This document shows positions 45,890 to 57,480 of a DNA stretch of 64,000 bases, piece after piece. How positions within the stretch are numbered: the first letter of the stretch is position 1; each line of letters begins with the position of its first letter. Location of the stretch: NCBI GenBank assembly GCA_030529365.1, contig JAUMXB010000001.1, positions 62,001 through 126,000 of the forward strand, read 5' to 3'. The position numbers were made by a program, and so were the translations under genes. The notes beneath the pieces are model-generated. The model did no database searches, was not told where the DNA came from, and saw only the letters and a program-made list of their open reading frames with translations. The stretch comes from Cardiobacteriaceae bacterium. GTDB taxonomy: Bacteria; Pseudomonadota; Gammaproteobacteria; Cardiobacteriales; Cardiobacteriaceae.

Positions 45890-46612
45890 ATGAAAAACCA
45901 CGCCTTTTTCGCTCTTGCCCTGTGTGCAGGCATTGCCACAATCCAGGCAGCCGAAGTCGATTTATCCGCCTTCCGCTATTCCCCGGAAGAAATGCACGAC
46001 ATCGCCAACCCCGACAAGCTCAAATTCCGCATTTTCTATGCCGCACCCTCCACCGGCGCGGATGCCGCATGGTTCGATGCAGTGAAGCAGGGCAATCTCG
46101 ACAAAATCAAGGAAATGGTTGCCGCCGGCCAGAATATCGAAGCCAGGGACGAAGCCAGCCTCGGGCAAACCGCCCTGGGATGGGCCGCGTTTATCGGTTA
46201 TGAAGACATCGTGGACTATCTCATCGAACAGGGAGCGGATCTGCGCGCCACGGATCGCGGCGACGTCTATAACACCCTGAAATCGGCGGCACTCGGTAAA
46301 AATACCGCCATCGTCAGGAAAATCCACGAAAAGCTGAAAGACGAAACCAATCTCAACGACCAGACCGTGGAAAGCGACGGCGAAACCCTGCTGATGGTTG
46401 CCGCCAGCAACAACCGCCTGGAAACCGTCAAATACCTGCTCGAGCAGGGCGCGGATCCCAATCTCGTCACCACGCAAACCAACAAGGAAGCTTTTTCCTA
46501 CGATCAGAGCGCGCTCTCCTATGCGTGCGTGCGCGGTTATGAAGACATGCAGAAACTGCTGATCGGGCACGGCGCTATCAACCACCGCACCGGCAAGGCA
46601 AGCTGCGAATAA
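45890..46612 (+). CDS. exported ankyrin-repeat protein
   Basis: A 240-residue protein with a signal peptide (MKNHAFFALALCAGIATIQA) and ankyrin repeats from about residue 65: TALGWAAFIGYEDIVDYLIE, ETLLMVAASNNRLETVKYLL and SALSYACVRGYEDMQKLLIG. It is probably periplasmic and binds a protein partner; the partner is unknown. The start follows CAAAGGAGACTCTC. It stands alone between dyad elements, with its own terminator 24 bp after the stop. Confidence 0.85.
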   Translation: MKNHAFFALALCAGIATIQAAEVDLSAFRYSPEEMHDIANPDKLKFRIFYAAPSTGADAAWFDAVKQGNLDKIKEMVAAGQNIEARDEASLGQTALGWAAFIGYEDIVDYLIEQGADLRATDRGDVYNTLKSAALGKNTAIVRKIHEKLKDETNLNDQTVESDGETLLMVAASNNRLETVKYLLEQGADPNLVTTQTNKEAFSYDQSALSYACVRGYEDMQKLLIGHGAINHRTGKASCE

Positions 46613-46635
46613 GGCACTTCTTTTTCTCTTTGCGG

Positions 46636-46658
46636 ATGGCGCCTGATGGCGCCATTTT
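46636..46658 (+). terminator. rho-independent terminator of the ankyrin gene
   Basis: Stem ATGGCGCC (46636-46643), loop TGAT, GGCGCCAT (46648-46655), then TTTT. Within 46613-46956 I see no gene otherwise. Confidence 0.7.
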
Positions 46659-46956
46659 GCTGTCCGCAAATGGCGTATCACCCGGTTTCGCCCTTTGCGC
46701 AGGCAAAATTCCAATGCCATGCCAATCGGGCAATTGGCCTTTGCTTTGAGTTTCGTCGATATTTAAGCTCTAGAGGTTGTTGGCAATTGATGTCTCGATG
46801 CCATGAACGCCAAAGAAAACAGCGAATGAAAGCCCCTCTCCATCGAGGGACTCGTCAGAACTCGTGAAGCGGGATTGGGGAAAGGGGATAAAAGAAAGCA
46901 GTGTCCACGCCGTCTGTTTGCTGAAGATTGCGAGCAAGTTTTTACGCCGAATGGTA

Positions 46957-47040
46957 ATAGTAGTTTTTTTCTCACCAATAAGCGCTTATTATGATAAATT
47001 TTCTCACAACAAGCGCTTAATCATGGTAAAAAATTACTAT
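46957..47040. repeat. AAGCGCTT dyad element 16 (two units)
   Basis: Cores at 46980-46987 and 47011-47018, 31 bp apart. Ends ATAGTAGTTTTTTTCTCA and TGGTAAAAAATTACTAT. The right end directly abuts the stop codon of the TSUP gene at 47041. Confidence 0.92.
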
Positions 47041-47799
47041 TTAAAGCCAATATCTGTAAACCAGCACCAGACTCATGATGATAGACATGGCAATCACCAT
47101 CGGGCGAATGATCTGGCTGCCCCGCGTCATCACCACGCCGGAAGCGAGTTTCGCGCCGAGAATCTGTCCGCCGCCCATGGAAAGCCCGGCAATCCAGTGA
47201 ATATGCCCGCCAAGCATGAAAACGAACAGGGAAACGAGATTGCTGGTGGCGTTATAGACTTTCGCTTCCATCGTCGCGAGCGTCAGCGTTTTGCCGCGCA
47301 TGGCAATGAGTGCCAGAATGAAAAAACTGCCGGTGCCAGGGCCGAGAAAGCCGTCGTAAAAGCCGATAGGCAAGGCCGCGCCAAGCGCAAAGGCCGACAG
47401 GGAATGGCGCGCTTCCTGGCTCACGCTGCCAATTGCCGGCATTTTCAGGAAAATCAGCGCCACGATAATGAGCAGCACGGGAATGCCCTTTTGCAGCCAG
47501 ACATTGGGAATCATGGTGAGCAGGAAAACGCCGAGCGCCGCGCCAATCGCCGTGGTCGCAATCGCCGCCAGCATCGGGCGCAGCAGGATTTTCCCCTTGC
47601 GCCAGAAATAGAAAGCCGCCGATGTGGTGCCGAAGCTGGCCTGCAACTTGTTGGTGGCCAACGCTGCTTCCGGCGGCAAACCGCTCATGAAAAGCGCCGG
47701 AATGGTCAGCATGCCGCCGCCGCCCGCGATGGTATCGATAAATCCCGCGAAAACGCCGACGGCAAAGAGCGCCAGCAAGACTTCGATGGCGATTTCCAT
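47041..47799 (-). CDS. TSUP family permease (TauE/SafE)
   Basis: A 252-residue membrane protein with about seven or eight helices. FAGFIDTIAGGGGMLTIPAL and its internal partner IGFYDGFLGPGTGSFF are the repeated TSUP motifs. The family exports or imports organosulfur anions such as sulfite or sulfoacetate; the substrate here is not known. It follows engB by 1 bp. Confidence 0.92.
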   Translation of the reverse strand: MEIAIEVLLALFAVGVFAGFIDTIAGGGGMLTIPALFMSGLPPEAALATNKLQASFGTTSAAFYFWRKGKILLRPMLAAIATTAIGAALGVFLLTMIPNVWLQKGIPVLLIIVALIFLKMPAIGSVSQEARHSLSAFALGAALPIGFYDGFLGPGTGSFFILALIAMRGKTLTLATMEAKVYNATSNLVSLFVFMLGGHIHWIAGLSMGGGQILGAKLASGVVMTRGSQIIRPMVIAMSIIMSLVLVYRYWL

Positions 47800-47800
47800 G

Positions 47801-48412
47801 TCAGTCCCCCGCTGACACGCCGAGCCACTGGTCTAGCCGGTGGCAAAGGGTTTCGATTCCCTGCTGCTTCAGGCTGGAAAAGGTCTGCAAGGTGACCGGC
47901 GAGGGAAAATCGGCAAGCTCGCGCGCCACGGCATGCAACTGCTGCTGTTGCGCGCCTTTTTTCAACTTGTCGGCCTTGGTGAGCAGAATATGCACCGGCA
48001 GCCCGCGCGCGGCGCAGCATTCCAGCATGGTGATATCGAGATCTTTCAGGGGATGGCGGATATCCATCATCAGCACCACGCCGCGCAAAGGCTCTCGCGT
48101 CATCAGATAATTGCCGAGCAGCTTTTCCCAGTGCGCGCGAATGTCCGGCGGCACCGCCGCGTAGCCGTATCCCGGCAAATCCACCAGATAATTTCCTGGT
48201 TCAGGCAGGGAAAAATAATTGATAAGCTGGGTGCGCCCCGGCGTTTTCGAGACGCGAGCGAGATTTTTCTGCCGCGTCAGGGTATTGAGGGCGCTGGACT
48301 TTCCGGCATTGGATCGCCCGGCAAAGGCTACTTCGCACTCGGCATCGTCAGGGAGCTGCTTCGCACTGTTTGCCGAAAAAGCGAAGATTGCCTGCTGGTA
48401 ACGGTTAAGCAT
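47801..48412 (-). CDS. engB: ribosome biogenesis GTPase EngB (YihA/YsxC)
   Basis: A 203-residue GTPase. G1 is GRSNAGKSSALN, G3 is DLPGYGYAAV and G4 is LLTKADKL. It aids large ribosomal subunit assembly. The start MLNRYQQAIF at 48412 fits the family; a longer frame to 48472 would cover the intergenic promoter region. Divergent from the cytochrome c4 gene, a common arrangement in gammaproteobacteria. Confidence 0.95.
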   Translation of the reverse strand: MLNRYQQAIFAFSANSAKQLPDDAECEVAFAGRSNAGKSSALNTLTRQKNLARVSKTPGRTQLINYFSLPEPGNYLVDLPGYGYAAVPPDIRAHWEKLLGNYLMTREPLRGVVLMMDIRHPLKDLDITMLECCAARGLPVHILLTKADKLKKGAQQQQLHAVARELADFPSPVTLQTFSSLKQQGIETLCHRLDQWLGVSAGD

Positions 48413-48490
48413 TTTTAGTAAAATATTTGAGATAAATTCCCGATCATTATATATCGGATGAGATAACAACATATCCTATCGGAGCAATAC

Positions 48491-49156
48491 ATGAAAAAAG
48501 GCATTGTGGCATTGGCACTGGCGGGCATGATTTCCTCTGCGCAGGCAGCCAACCTTGAAGCGGCAAAGGAAAAGGCAGTGGTTTGTGCGGCCTGTCACGG
48601 ACAGGAAGGTATCAGTATCTCCGGCGCAGTCGGCCCCAACCTTGCCGGGCAAGGACAAAAATATCTTCTCAAGCAGTTGCGCGATTTCAAGAGCGGCGCG
48701 CGTGCTGATGTCGTCATGGCCGCACAGGTCATGGCACTGACTGACGAAGACATGGTCAACCTTGCCGCCTATTTTGCCTCTTTCCCCCCGCCGCCCGCGA
48801 GCACCACCGGCGCCGGTGACGAGCCTGAAGAAATGCTCATGCTCGGCCAGGCGCTTTATCGCGGCGGCGACATGGCAAACGGTATTCCCGCCTGCGCGGC
48901 CTGCCACGGCCCCGCTGGCGCCGGTATCGAGCCTGCGGCTTTCCCGCAGCTTTCCGGGCAGCACTGGGATTACACCCGTTCGCAGCTGCAAAAATTCCAT
49001 GCTGCCGCCACGCTGCAAGACCAGCCTTCCGACGTGGACAAGGCCACTATCATCACGCGCGCCAACGATCCCAACCAGATGATGCAGGACATCGTCAAGA
49101 AAATGACGCCGAAGCAAATCGAAGCCGTTTCCCGCTATATCCAGGGCCTGAACTGA
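48491..49156 (+). CDS. diheme cytochrome c4
   Basis: A 221-residue periplasmic protein: signal peptide MKKGIVALALAGMISSAQA and two homologous halves, each with a CAACH heme motif (Cys32-His36 and Cys135-His139). It carries electrons to terminal oxidases and is a likely substrate of the ccm system at 860-7678. CGGAGCAATAC precedes the ATG. Followed at once by ycgN. Confidence 0.95.
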   Translation: MKKGIVALALAGMISSAQAANLEAAKEKAVVCAACHGQEGISISGAVGPNLAGQGQKYLLKQLRDFKSGARADVVMAAQVMALTDEDMVNLAAYFASFPPPPASTTGAGDEPEEMLMLGQALYRGGDMANGIPACAACHGPAGAGIEPAAFPQLSGQHWDYTRSQLQKFHAAATLQDQPSDVDKATIITRANDPNQMMQDIVKKMTPKQIEAVSRYIQGLN

Positions 49157-49599
49157 TTGGCCTGGTGGCACAAGCCGCTGGATGATCTCACCAGCGCCGA
49201 ATGGGAAGCCCTTTGCGACGGTTGCGGGCTTTGCTGCCTGAACAAGATGGAAGATATCGATACGGGAGAAGTTTACTTCTCCCGTGTTGCTTGCACCCTG
49301 ATGGATGTTGAAGCAGCACGCTGTAGCGATTATCCTAACCGCCAGCAAAAAATCGAAGATTGCATCAATCTGCGCGATTTGCCGCGCGACCAGTTTGGCT
49401 GGTTGCCGGAAAGCTGCGCCTATCGTCTGCGCCATGAGGGCAAGCCTCTGCCCCGTTGGCACTATCTCGAAAGCGGCGACAGGCAGACTGTGCACCGCTG
49501 CGGACGCAGTGTTTGCCATTTTGCATTGAGCGAGCGCGATGGTCACGCCGTTGATGACTATTTGCTGTTTCGCCTTGAAGACATATTGGGAAAAAGGTA

Positions 49600-49600
<1 letters not shown>
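49157..49600 (+). CDS. UPF0260/YcgN-family Cys-cluster protein
   Basis: A 147-residue protein of the YcgN/YkgJ type. The N-terminal CDGCGLCCLNKMEDIDTGE and later Cys residues (VACTLMD, CSDYPN, CAYRL) suggest Fe-S or zinc binding. Role unproven. The frame opens with TTG immediately after the cytochrome c4 TGA, which gives the best match to the family N-terminus. Its TAA overlaps the zipA ATG. Confidence 0.88.
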
Positions 49601-52364
<2,764 letters not shown>

Positions 52365-52375
52365 ACCTATATCGA

Positions 52376-52455
52376 ATGAGAAATTTTCTTATCAATAAGC
52401 GCTTATTATGTAAAAATTTCTCATACCAAGCGCTTATTGATGGTAAAAACAATAC
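52376..52455. repeat. AAGCGCTT dyad element 17 (two units)
   Basis: Cores at 52397-52404 and 52428-52435, 31 bp apart. Left end ATGAGAAATTTTCTTATCA. It begins 11 bp after the ligA stop. Confidence 0.9.
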
Positions 52456-52470
52456 ATAAATTGCCTTTTT

Positions 52471-53370
52471 ATGAAAAACACCCCTGAACAGGCATCTACT
52501 GGCGGCGATGCCTTGCCGATTGCCGGTCTGGTCATCGGTTGCGTGCTGTTCGGTCTTGGCAGCCTGATCATCGTTTTCGTGCCGCTTGGCAGCTTTGCCA
52601 TGAGCTTCTGGCGCTTGCTCGTCGGCACTGCCGTCTTTGCCAGTCTTGCCCTGTGGCAGCGCCCCGCGTTTCCCAAGGGGCGGCGCACCTGGCTTTTCGC
52701 CGCGCTGGCCGGCGTGTTTCTCAATGTGGATCTGGCGCTTTGGCATGAAAGCATTCGCGCCGTCGGCCCCGGCATCTCCACTCTGCTGAACAGTCTGCAA
52801 ATTTTCTTTCTTGCTGCCATCGGCTGGTTCTTCTTCGCCGAGCGCCTGAACCGTTGGCAGAACCTCTCGCTGCTGCTTGCCATCAGCGGCGTGGCCCTGA
52901 TCGGCAGCCCGGAGTTCGGGCACAATCATCACGCCCTGTGGGGCTTTGCCAGCGGCATCATCTCCGGCGGCATGCTCGCGGCAAGCATGACCAGCATCCG
53001 CAAAACCCATGAACAGGAAGCCATTTCCCTCATTGCCCTCATGCTGATCCTGAATGGCGCGGGCGCGCTCTCTGCCCTGCCCGTGGCTCTCGTCGCCGGA
53101 GAAACCGTCTGGCCACGCGGCCTTGCCGACGTCGGCCTGATTATGGTTTATGGTCTGGTGATGCAATGCCTCGCCTGGAGCCTGATTGCCTTTGCCATTC
53201 CGCGCCTGTCCCTCGCGCTGACCGGCCTGATTTTGCTCACCGAGCCGGTCGCCGCCCTGCTGATAGACGCCTTCTGGCTGGGCAAACCCATCACTGCCCT
53301 GCAATGGAGCGGCGCGCTGCTGACGCTCTTTGCCATTTATCTCGGCTCCGTCAAGCGTCGCGCAACCTGA
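52471..53370 (+). CDS. DMT-superfamily permease (EamA type)
   Basis: A 299-residue protein with ten predicted helices in two EamA repeats. Typical segments are SFWRLLVGTAVF in the first and LALTGLILLTEPVAALLIDAFWLGKPIT in the second. Such proteins export metabolites; the substrate is not predictable. It stands between dyad element 17 and the amidase operon. Confidence 0.9.
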   Translation: MKNTPEQASTGGDALPIAGLVIGCVLFGLGSLIIVFVPLGSFAMSFWRLLVGTAVFASLALWQRPAFPKGRRTWLFAALAGVFLNVDLALWHESIRAVGPGISTLLNSLQIFFLAAIGWFFFAERLNRWQNLSLLLAISGVALIGSPEFGHNHHALWGFASGIISGGMLAASMTSIRKTHEQEAISLIALMLILNGAGALSALPVALVAGETVWPRGLADVGLIMVYGLVMQCLAWSLIAFAIPRLSLALTGLILLTEPVAALLIDAFWLGKPITALQWSGALLTLFAIYLGSVKRRAT

Positions 53371-53400
53371 TACCAGCTTGCCCAAAGCAGCATTGCAGAT

Positions 53401-53425
53401 TGCTATCCCGATTGCGGGGATAGCA
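53401..53425. repeat. inverted repeat between the DMT permease and amidase genes
   Basis: TGCTATCCC (53401-53409) / GGGATAGCA (53417-53425). It is followed by six A on the plus strand, so it has no T-run in either 3' direction. Possible operator or weak structure upstream of the amidase. Confidence 0.5.
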
Positions 53426-53527
53426 AAAAACACTCGTTGGCAAGCAAGTTATTGAAGGAAAGAATTTTCTATCTGGCTTTCACGGATGGGCGCCGATATA
53501 CTGGCCGAAAGCCCGAAGGAGATTGTC

Positions 53528-54877
53528 ATGAATCTGCCCCCGCTGCTTACCATCGCCCGACTCAATCATGCCCTCGCGCATGATGCTCTGGATATCCCCA
53601 CGCTGACCGATGCCGCGCTTGCCCGCGCAAGAGCAAGTGAACATATTTTCTGTGCCCTCACCGAAGCGCGCGCACGCCGTCTCGCCGCGCAATGGGCGCA
53701 AGCGCCGCGCGCCCACCCGCTCACCGGCATTCCCGTCTCATGGAAAGATTTGTATGACCAAAGCGGCGAAGTCACCCGTGCCGCCAGCCTCACTACGGCT
53801 TTTGATGACGCCCGTGCGCATGATGCCGTCTCCGTGGCGCTGCTGGAAAGTCTTGGCGCCATTTCCATCGGCCGCACCAACATGACCGAATTCGCGCTTT
53901 CCGGACTGGGGCTGAACCCGCACTTCGGCACGCCTGCCAACGTCTGGTCGCGCGACGTGCCGCTGGCGCCCGGCGGTTCTTCCAGCGGTGCTGCTGTTTC
54001 CGTCGCTTCCGGTATCGTGGCCTATGCCATGGGTACGGATACTTCCGGCTCCATCCGCATTCCTGCCGCCCTGAACGGCCTTGCCGGCTTCCGCCCCACC
54101 TCTTCTCGCCTCTCGCGCATCGGTGTATGGACGCTCGCGCCCACGCTCGACAGCATCGGCCCGCTCGCCCATACCGCGGAAGACATCTGCACCATCATGC
54201 GCGCCTTCGCCATCGATGCCAATAGCGCACGGGATGCGCCCCTGCACTTCGTCGTTCCGCAGGGGCGGCTCACGGAAAACGTCTCTCCCGATATTGCCGC
54301 CGATTTTGCCGGCACGCTTGCCCGCCTGCGTGAAGCAAACCTGCCCATCACGCCGCTGGAAATTCCGGAACTCACTGCACCACTCGCGCTTTTCAAGGAA
54401 TACGGCACTCTCATCGCCCTTGAAGCCTGGCACATGCACCGCGATGCCCTTGCCCATGCCGGCATGATGGACGCTCGCGTGGTTGACCGCCTGCAAAGCC
54501 ATGCCCACTATCCCGCCTCGCATATCGGCTATCTCCTCACCCAACGCGCCGCATGGCAGCAAACCCTTGCCGCGCGCCTCGGCGATGCCCTGGTGCTCCT
54601 GCCCACCACAGCCATCGACGCGCCCCCCATTGCCGAACTGGAAGCGGACAATGCCTTTTTTGACACGCAAAACCGCAAAATGCTGCGCAACACCATGATG
54701 GGCAGCTTTTTCGACATGCCCGCCATTACCATCCCCACCGGCATCAAGGCCAACGGCCTGCCCGGCGCGCTGATGATAGCGGGCGCAAGTGGCCGCGACG
54801 AAGCGGTACTGCATGCAGGGCGGCAGCTTGCCAGCCTGCTTACGGGCGATATACCCCTGAACGAACGGCGCTTCTGA
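53528..54877 (+). CDS. amidase-signature enzyme
   Basis: A 449-residue amidase-signature hydrolase. The Ser-cisSer-Lys triad is visible: Lys73 in PVSWKDLYD, cis-Ser in PGGSSSGAAVS (about 151-152) and Ser175 in GTDTSGSIRIP. Sequence resembles the AtzF/AtzE and allophanate-hydrolase amidase group, so a small amide is likely. It heads an apparent operon with an imidase/PgdA-like deacetylase, a mini-protein and a COG0523 GTPase. In that setting it could be the half-amidase acting after ring opening (inference). CGAAGGAGATTGTC precedes the start. Confidence 0.88.
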   Translation: MNLPPLLTIARLNHALAHDALDIPTLTDAALARARASEHIFCALTEARARRLAAQWAQAPRAHPLTGIPVSWKDLYDQSGEVTRAASLTTAFDDARAHDAVSVALLESLGAISIGRTNMTEFALSGLGLNPHFGTPANVWSRDVPLAPGGSSSGAAVSVASGIVAYAMGTDTSGSIRIPAALNGLAGFRPTSSRLSRIGVWTLAPTLDSIGPLAHTAEDICTIMRAFAIDANSARDAPLHFVVPQGRLTENVSPDIAADFAGTLARLREANLPITPLEIPELTAPLALFKEYGTLIALEAWHMHRDALAHAGMMDARVVDRLQSHAHYPASHIGYLLTQRAAWQQTLAARLGDALVLLPTTAIDAPPIAELEADNAFFDTQNRKMLRNTMMGSFFDMPAITIPTGIKANGLPGALMIAGASGRDEAVLHAGRQLASLLTGDIPLNERRF

Positions 54878-54913
54878 TATGAGCCCGGATATCGGGCGCC
54901 AAGAGAGGTCTGT

Positions 54914-55795
54914 ATGTCCAAGAAAATACTGGTAGCTTATGGTGTGGATGTAGATGCCGTGGCGGGCTGGCTTGGCTCCTACGGCGGGGAAGACAGTCCC
55001 GACGACATCTCGCGCGGCATGTTCGCCGGAGAAGTCGGCTCCATCCGTCTCCTCAACCTTTTCGACAAATACCAGCTGAAAACCACCTGGTTCATTCCGG
55101 GGCATTCCATCGAAACCTTCCCCGAGCAAATGGGCGAAGTGGCGCGGCGTGGTCATGAAATCGGCATTCACGGCTACAGCCACGAAAACCCCATCGCCAT
55201 GACCCGCAGGCAGGAAACTGCCGTGCTTGAACGCTCCATCGAGCTGATCACCGATCTCACCGGCAGACGCCCGACCGGCTATGTCGCGCCATGGTGGGAA
55301 TTCAGCAACATCACCAACGAACTGTTGCTCTCGCACGGCATCAAGTACGATCACTCGCTGATGCACAACGATTTCCATCCCTACTACGTCCGCGTCGGCG
55401 ACAGCTGGACGAAAATCGATTACAGCCAGGATGCCGAATACTGGATGAAGCCGCTGGTACGCGGTCGGGAAACGCCGCTTGTAGAGATTCCGGCCAACTG
55501 GTATCTCGACGACTTGCCGCCGATGATGTTCATCAAGAAATCGCCGAACAGCCATGGCTTCGTCAACCCGCGCGACATCGAACAAATGTGGCGCGACCAG
55601 TTCGACTGGGTTTACCGTGAAAACGACTACGCCGTCTTCACCATGACCATCCACCCTGACGTATCCGGCAGACCGCAAGTGCTGCTCATGCACGAGCGCC
55701 TCATCGAATACATCAACAGCCATCCGGGCGTGGAGTGGTGCACCTTCGACGAAATCGCCGACGATTTCATCGCAAGGCAACCCTTCCGGCCCTGA
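54914..55795 (+). CDS. polysaccharide deacetylase-fold hydrolase (HpPgdA/imidase-like)
   Basis: A 293-residue NodB-fold protein very like Helicobacter pylori PgdA. The opening [20 protein letters not shown] and the metal ligands Asp14, His86 and His90 (IHGYSHENP) are at the same positions as in that enzyme. The same subgroup also includes cyclic imidases and PuuE-type allantoinases. Next to an amidase, ring opening of an imide is at least as likely as peptidoglycan deacetylation; no signal peptide is present, which favours a cytoplasmic small-molecule substrate. A small CCCG..CGGG inverted repeat lies in the 36 bp gap to the amidase. Confidence 0.87.
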   Translation: MSKKILVAYGVDVDAVAGWLGSYGGEDSPDDISRGMFAGEVGSIRLLNLFDKYQLKTTWFIPGHSIETFPEQMGEVARRGHEIGIHGYSHENPIAMTRRQETAVLERSIELITDLTGRRPTGYVAPWWEFSNITNELLLSHGIKYDHSLMHNDFHPYYVRVGDSWTKIDYSQDAEYWMKPLVRGRETPLVEIPANWYLDDLPPMMFIKKSPNSHGFVNPRDIEQMWRDQFDWVYRENDYAVFTMTIHPDVSGRPQVLLMHERLIEYINSHPGVEWCTFDEIADDFIARQPFRP

Positions 55796-55809
55796 TTTCT
55801 CCCACCACA

Positions 55810-55831
55810 GGGACGTTGCTCGCAACGTCCC
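55810..55831. repeat. GGGACGT-type hairpin repeat, copy d (perfect 10 bp stem)
   Basis: GGGACGTTGC, loop TC, GCAACGTCCC. It lies 14 bp after the deacetylase stop and 15 bp before dyad element 18. Confidence 0.8.
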
Positions 55832-55846
55832 AAATACAAACCGAAA

Positions 55847-55897
55847 ATAGTCATTTTTTACCGCAACAAGCGCTTTATCATGGTAAAAAATAACTAT
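55847..55897. repeat. AAGCGCTT dyad element 18 (one unit)
   Basis: Single core at 55868-55875 within ends ATAGTCATTTTTTACC and TGGTAAAAAATAACTAT. It is the clearest one-unit copy, 51 bp and near-perfectly palindromic. It ends 13 bp before the start of the MCGLCG gene. Confidence 0.92.
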
Positions 55898-55910
55898 AAT
55901 GGAGCAAAAC

Positions 55911-56201
55911 ATGTGCGGATTATGCGGCATCTTCGGCGAAAGCGCCCACTGGAGCACGCGGCTGGAAAGCAACGGACAAAGCAGCGAGCCCAGCCAGCGC
56001 CGCCTGTTGCGGCAACGGCGCATCGCCGCCATCAACCGCATGCTTGCCGCCAGCCATATCCGCGTCAGCGACTGGCAGGGCTGCCAATACCAGATTACCA
56101 GCGCCACCGGCCAGATTCTCCTCGCGGAAACCCTGAGTCACCTGTGGCAGGCCGTTGCCAGTATCCGTCCTTTTGACCCGCTTCGTCTGCCGCCGTCATG
56201 A
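55911..56201 (+). CDS. MCGLCG mini-protein, CobW-associated
   Basis: A 96-residue protein starting MCGLCGIFGESAHW. The N-terminal Cys2 context resembles the nucleophile end of class II glutamine amidotransferases (MCGI/LCG), but the rest of that domain is missing. Cys2, Cys5, His13 and Cys58 could form a metal site. I recall similar short proteins beside CobW-type GTPases, without a known role. GGAGCAAAAC precedes the ATG. It overlaps the GTPase start by 4 bp, so a joint function is likely. Confidence 0.75.
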   Translation: MCGLCGIFGESAHWSTRLESNGQSSEPSQRRLLRQRRIAAINRMLAASHIRVSDWQGCQYQITSATGQILLAETLSHLWQAVASIRPFDPLRLPPS

Positions 56202-57160
56202 AAATTCCCGTTCTGATCCTCACCGGCTTTCTCGGCGCCGGCAAAACCACCGTCCTCAAAAAAATCCTTGCCGCCGAATCCTATGGCGACAGCGCCGTAC
56301 TCATCAACGAATTCGGCGAAGTCGGCATCGACCAGCAACTCGTCGAACCTGTATCGCCCAACGTCGTCCTTCTCGATTCCGGCTGCATCTGCTGCCAGAT
56401 TCGCGGCGAACTCAAGGAAACCCTGGCAAGCCTTCTCGACCGCCGTGCCCAAGGGCTGCTGCCGCCCTTCCGCCGCATCATCATCGAAACCACCGGCCTT
56501 GCCGAACCCACCCCCATCATTGCCACCCTGCAAGCCGACCCCATGCTCTGCCACCAGCTTGCCGCCGAACGCACAGTGACCGTTGTCGATGCCGTGAATG
56601 GCGATGCCATGCGCGGCAACCCTGTCTGGTTGCAGCAAGTCAGCGCAGCCGACATCATCCTCATCAGCAAGAGCGACCTTGCGCCAGCGCGGGCTGAAGC
56701 GCTTGCCGCCAGCTTGCGGGCGCTATTGCCCGGCATCACCATTCTTCGCCACGGCCTTGATGATTCCCTGCCCGACTTTTCCGCCCTGCCCGTGCCGGCT
56801 TTCCGCGCAAAATCCGCAGCCCCGCAAGGTGTGATGCCCGACGTGCATTCCCTCGCGCTGACGCTCGACGAACCGCTGGACTGGATTGCCTTCAGCGTCT
56901 GGCTATCCGCCCTGCTGCATGTTCACGGCACGGCCATCCTCCGCATCAAGGGCATCCTCGACATCGGCGAGGACTATCCCGTGCTCATCAACGGCGTCCA
57001 GCACATGATCTATCCGCCGCAGCATCTTGGCGAATGGCCGGCGGGAAAACGGCAATCGCAGCTTGTCATCATCAGTCAGGGCATAGCCGCCGACACCATG
57101 GAAAAATCTTTTCGCTATCATGTTGTTGGCGCAGCACCCGACGGCCGGCCTGCTGAATGA
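56198..57160 (+). CDS. COG0523 (CobW-like) GTPase, putative metallochaperone
   Basis: A 320-residue G3E-family GTPase. The P-loop is GFLGAGKTT (10-18), the metal-binding CXCC is GCICCQ (Cys63, Cys65, Cys66), and ETTGLAEP and SKSDLA follow. The CobW C-terminal domain is present but no His-rich tail. COG0523 proteins insert metals, often zinc, into target enzymes. Its operon partner at 54914 has a metal site, making it the obvious client candidate. It is not linked to cobalamin genes here. Confidence 0.9.
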   Translation: MKIPVLILTGFLGAGKTTVLKKILAAESYGDSAVLINEFGEVGIDQQLVEPVSPNVVLLDSGCICCQIRGELKETLASLLDRRAQGLLPPFRRIIIETTGLAEPTPIIATLQADPMLCHQLAAERTVTVVDAVNGDAMRGNPVWLQQVSAADIILISKSDLAPARAEALAASLRALLPGITILRHGLDDSLPDFSALPVPAFRAKSAAPQGVMPDVHSLALTLDEPLDWIAFSVWLSALLHVHGTAILRIKGILDIGEDYPVLINGVQHMIYPPQHLGEWPAGKRQSQLVIISQGIAADTMEKSFRYHVVGAAPDGRPAE

Positions 57161-57451
57161 GGCCTTTTCATGAACCAGCCGACAGCAAGCCGGGAATGCC
57201 AATGGATCAGCCCGTTTCTGATTTACCCGGTGACAGGATTTGCCAGGGCAAAGGATGGGAAGAGTGGCCTTGAATCCTGTTCGTATTTGAGCCAGAAACG
57301 CCCAGGCGCATCATGGTTTCTTTGGCAAACGCTATTGCACAATGGAAGGCACGCAGTCTGCCTGAGAGCCCAATTTCCCGCTGCTTGCAGCATGGCAAAG
57401 CCCAACAGCCCCCGAAAGGCATTGCGAGAGAAGTGCGGGCAACGGCGTCCA

Positions 57452-57480
57452 CAAAACCCGCCTTTGAGGCGGAAGTTTTT
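57452..57480. terminator. bidirectional terminator between the GTPase and HI_0552-family genes
   Basis: AAAAC, stem CCGCCT (57458-57463), loop TTG, AGGCGG (57467-57472), then GTTTTT; the A- and T-runs serve both strands. The remainder of the 318 bp gap 57161-57478 holds no gene that I can support. Confidence 0.55.

Noticed and set aside
46660-46956. Short frames between the ankyrin gene and element 16
   Set aside because: No ribosome site, no recognisable protein features, and codon use unlike neighbouring genes.
53401-53425. Hairpin after the DMT permease as a terminator
   Set aside because: The run of A/T bases is on the wrong side for termination in either direction of the hairpin.
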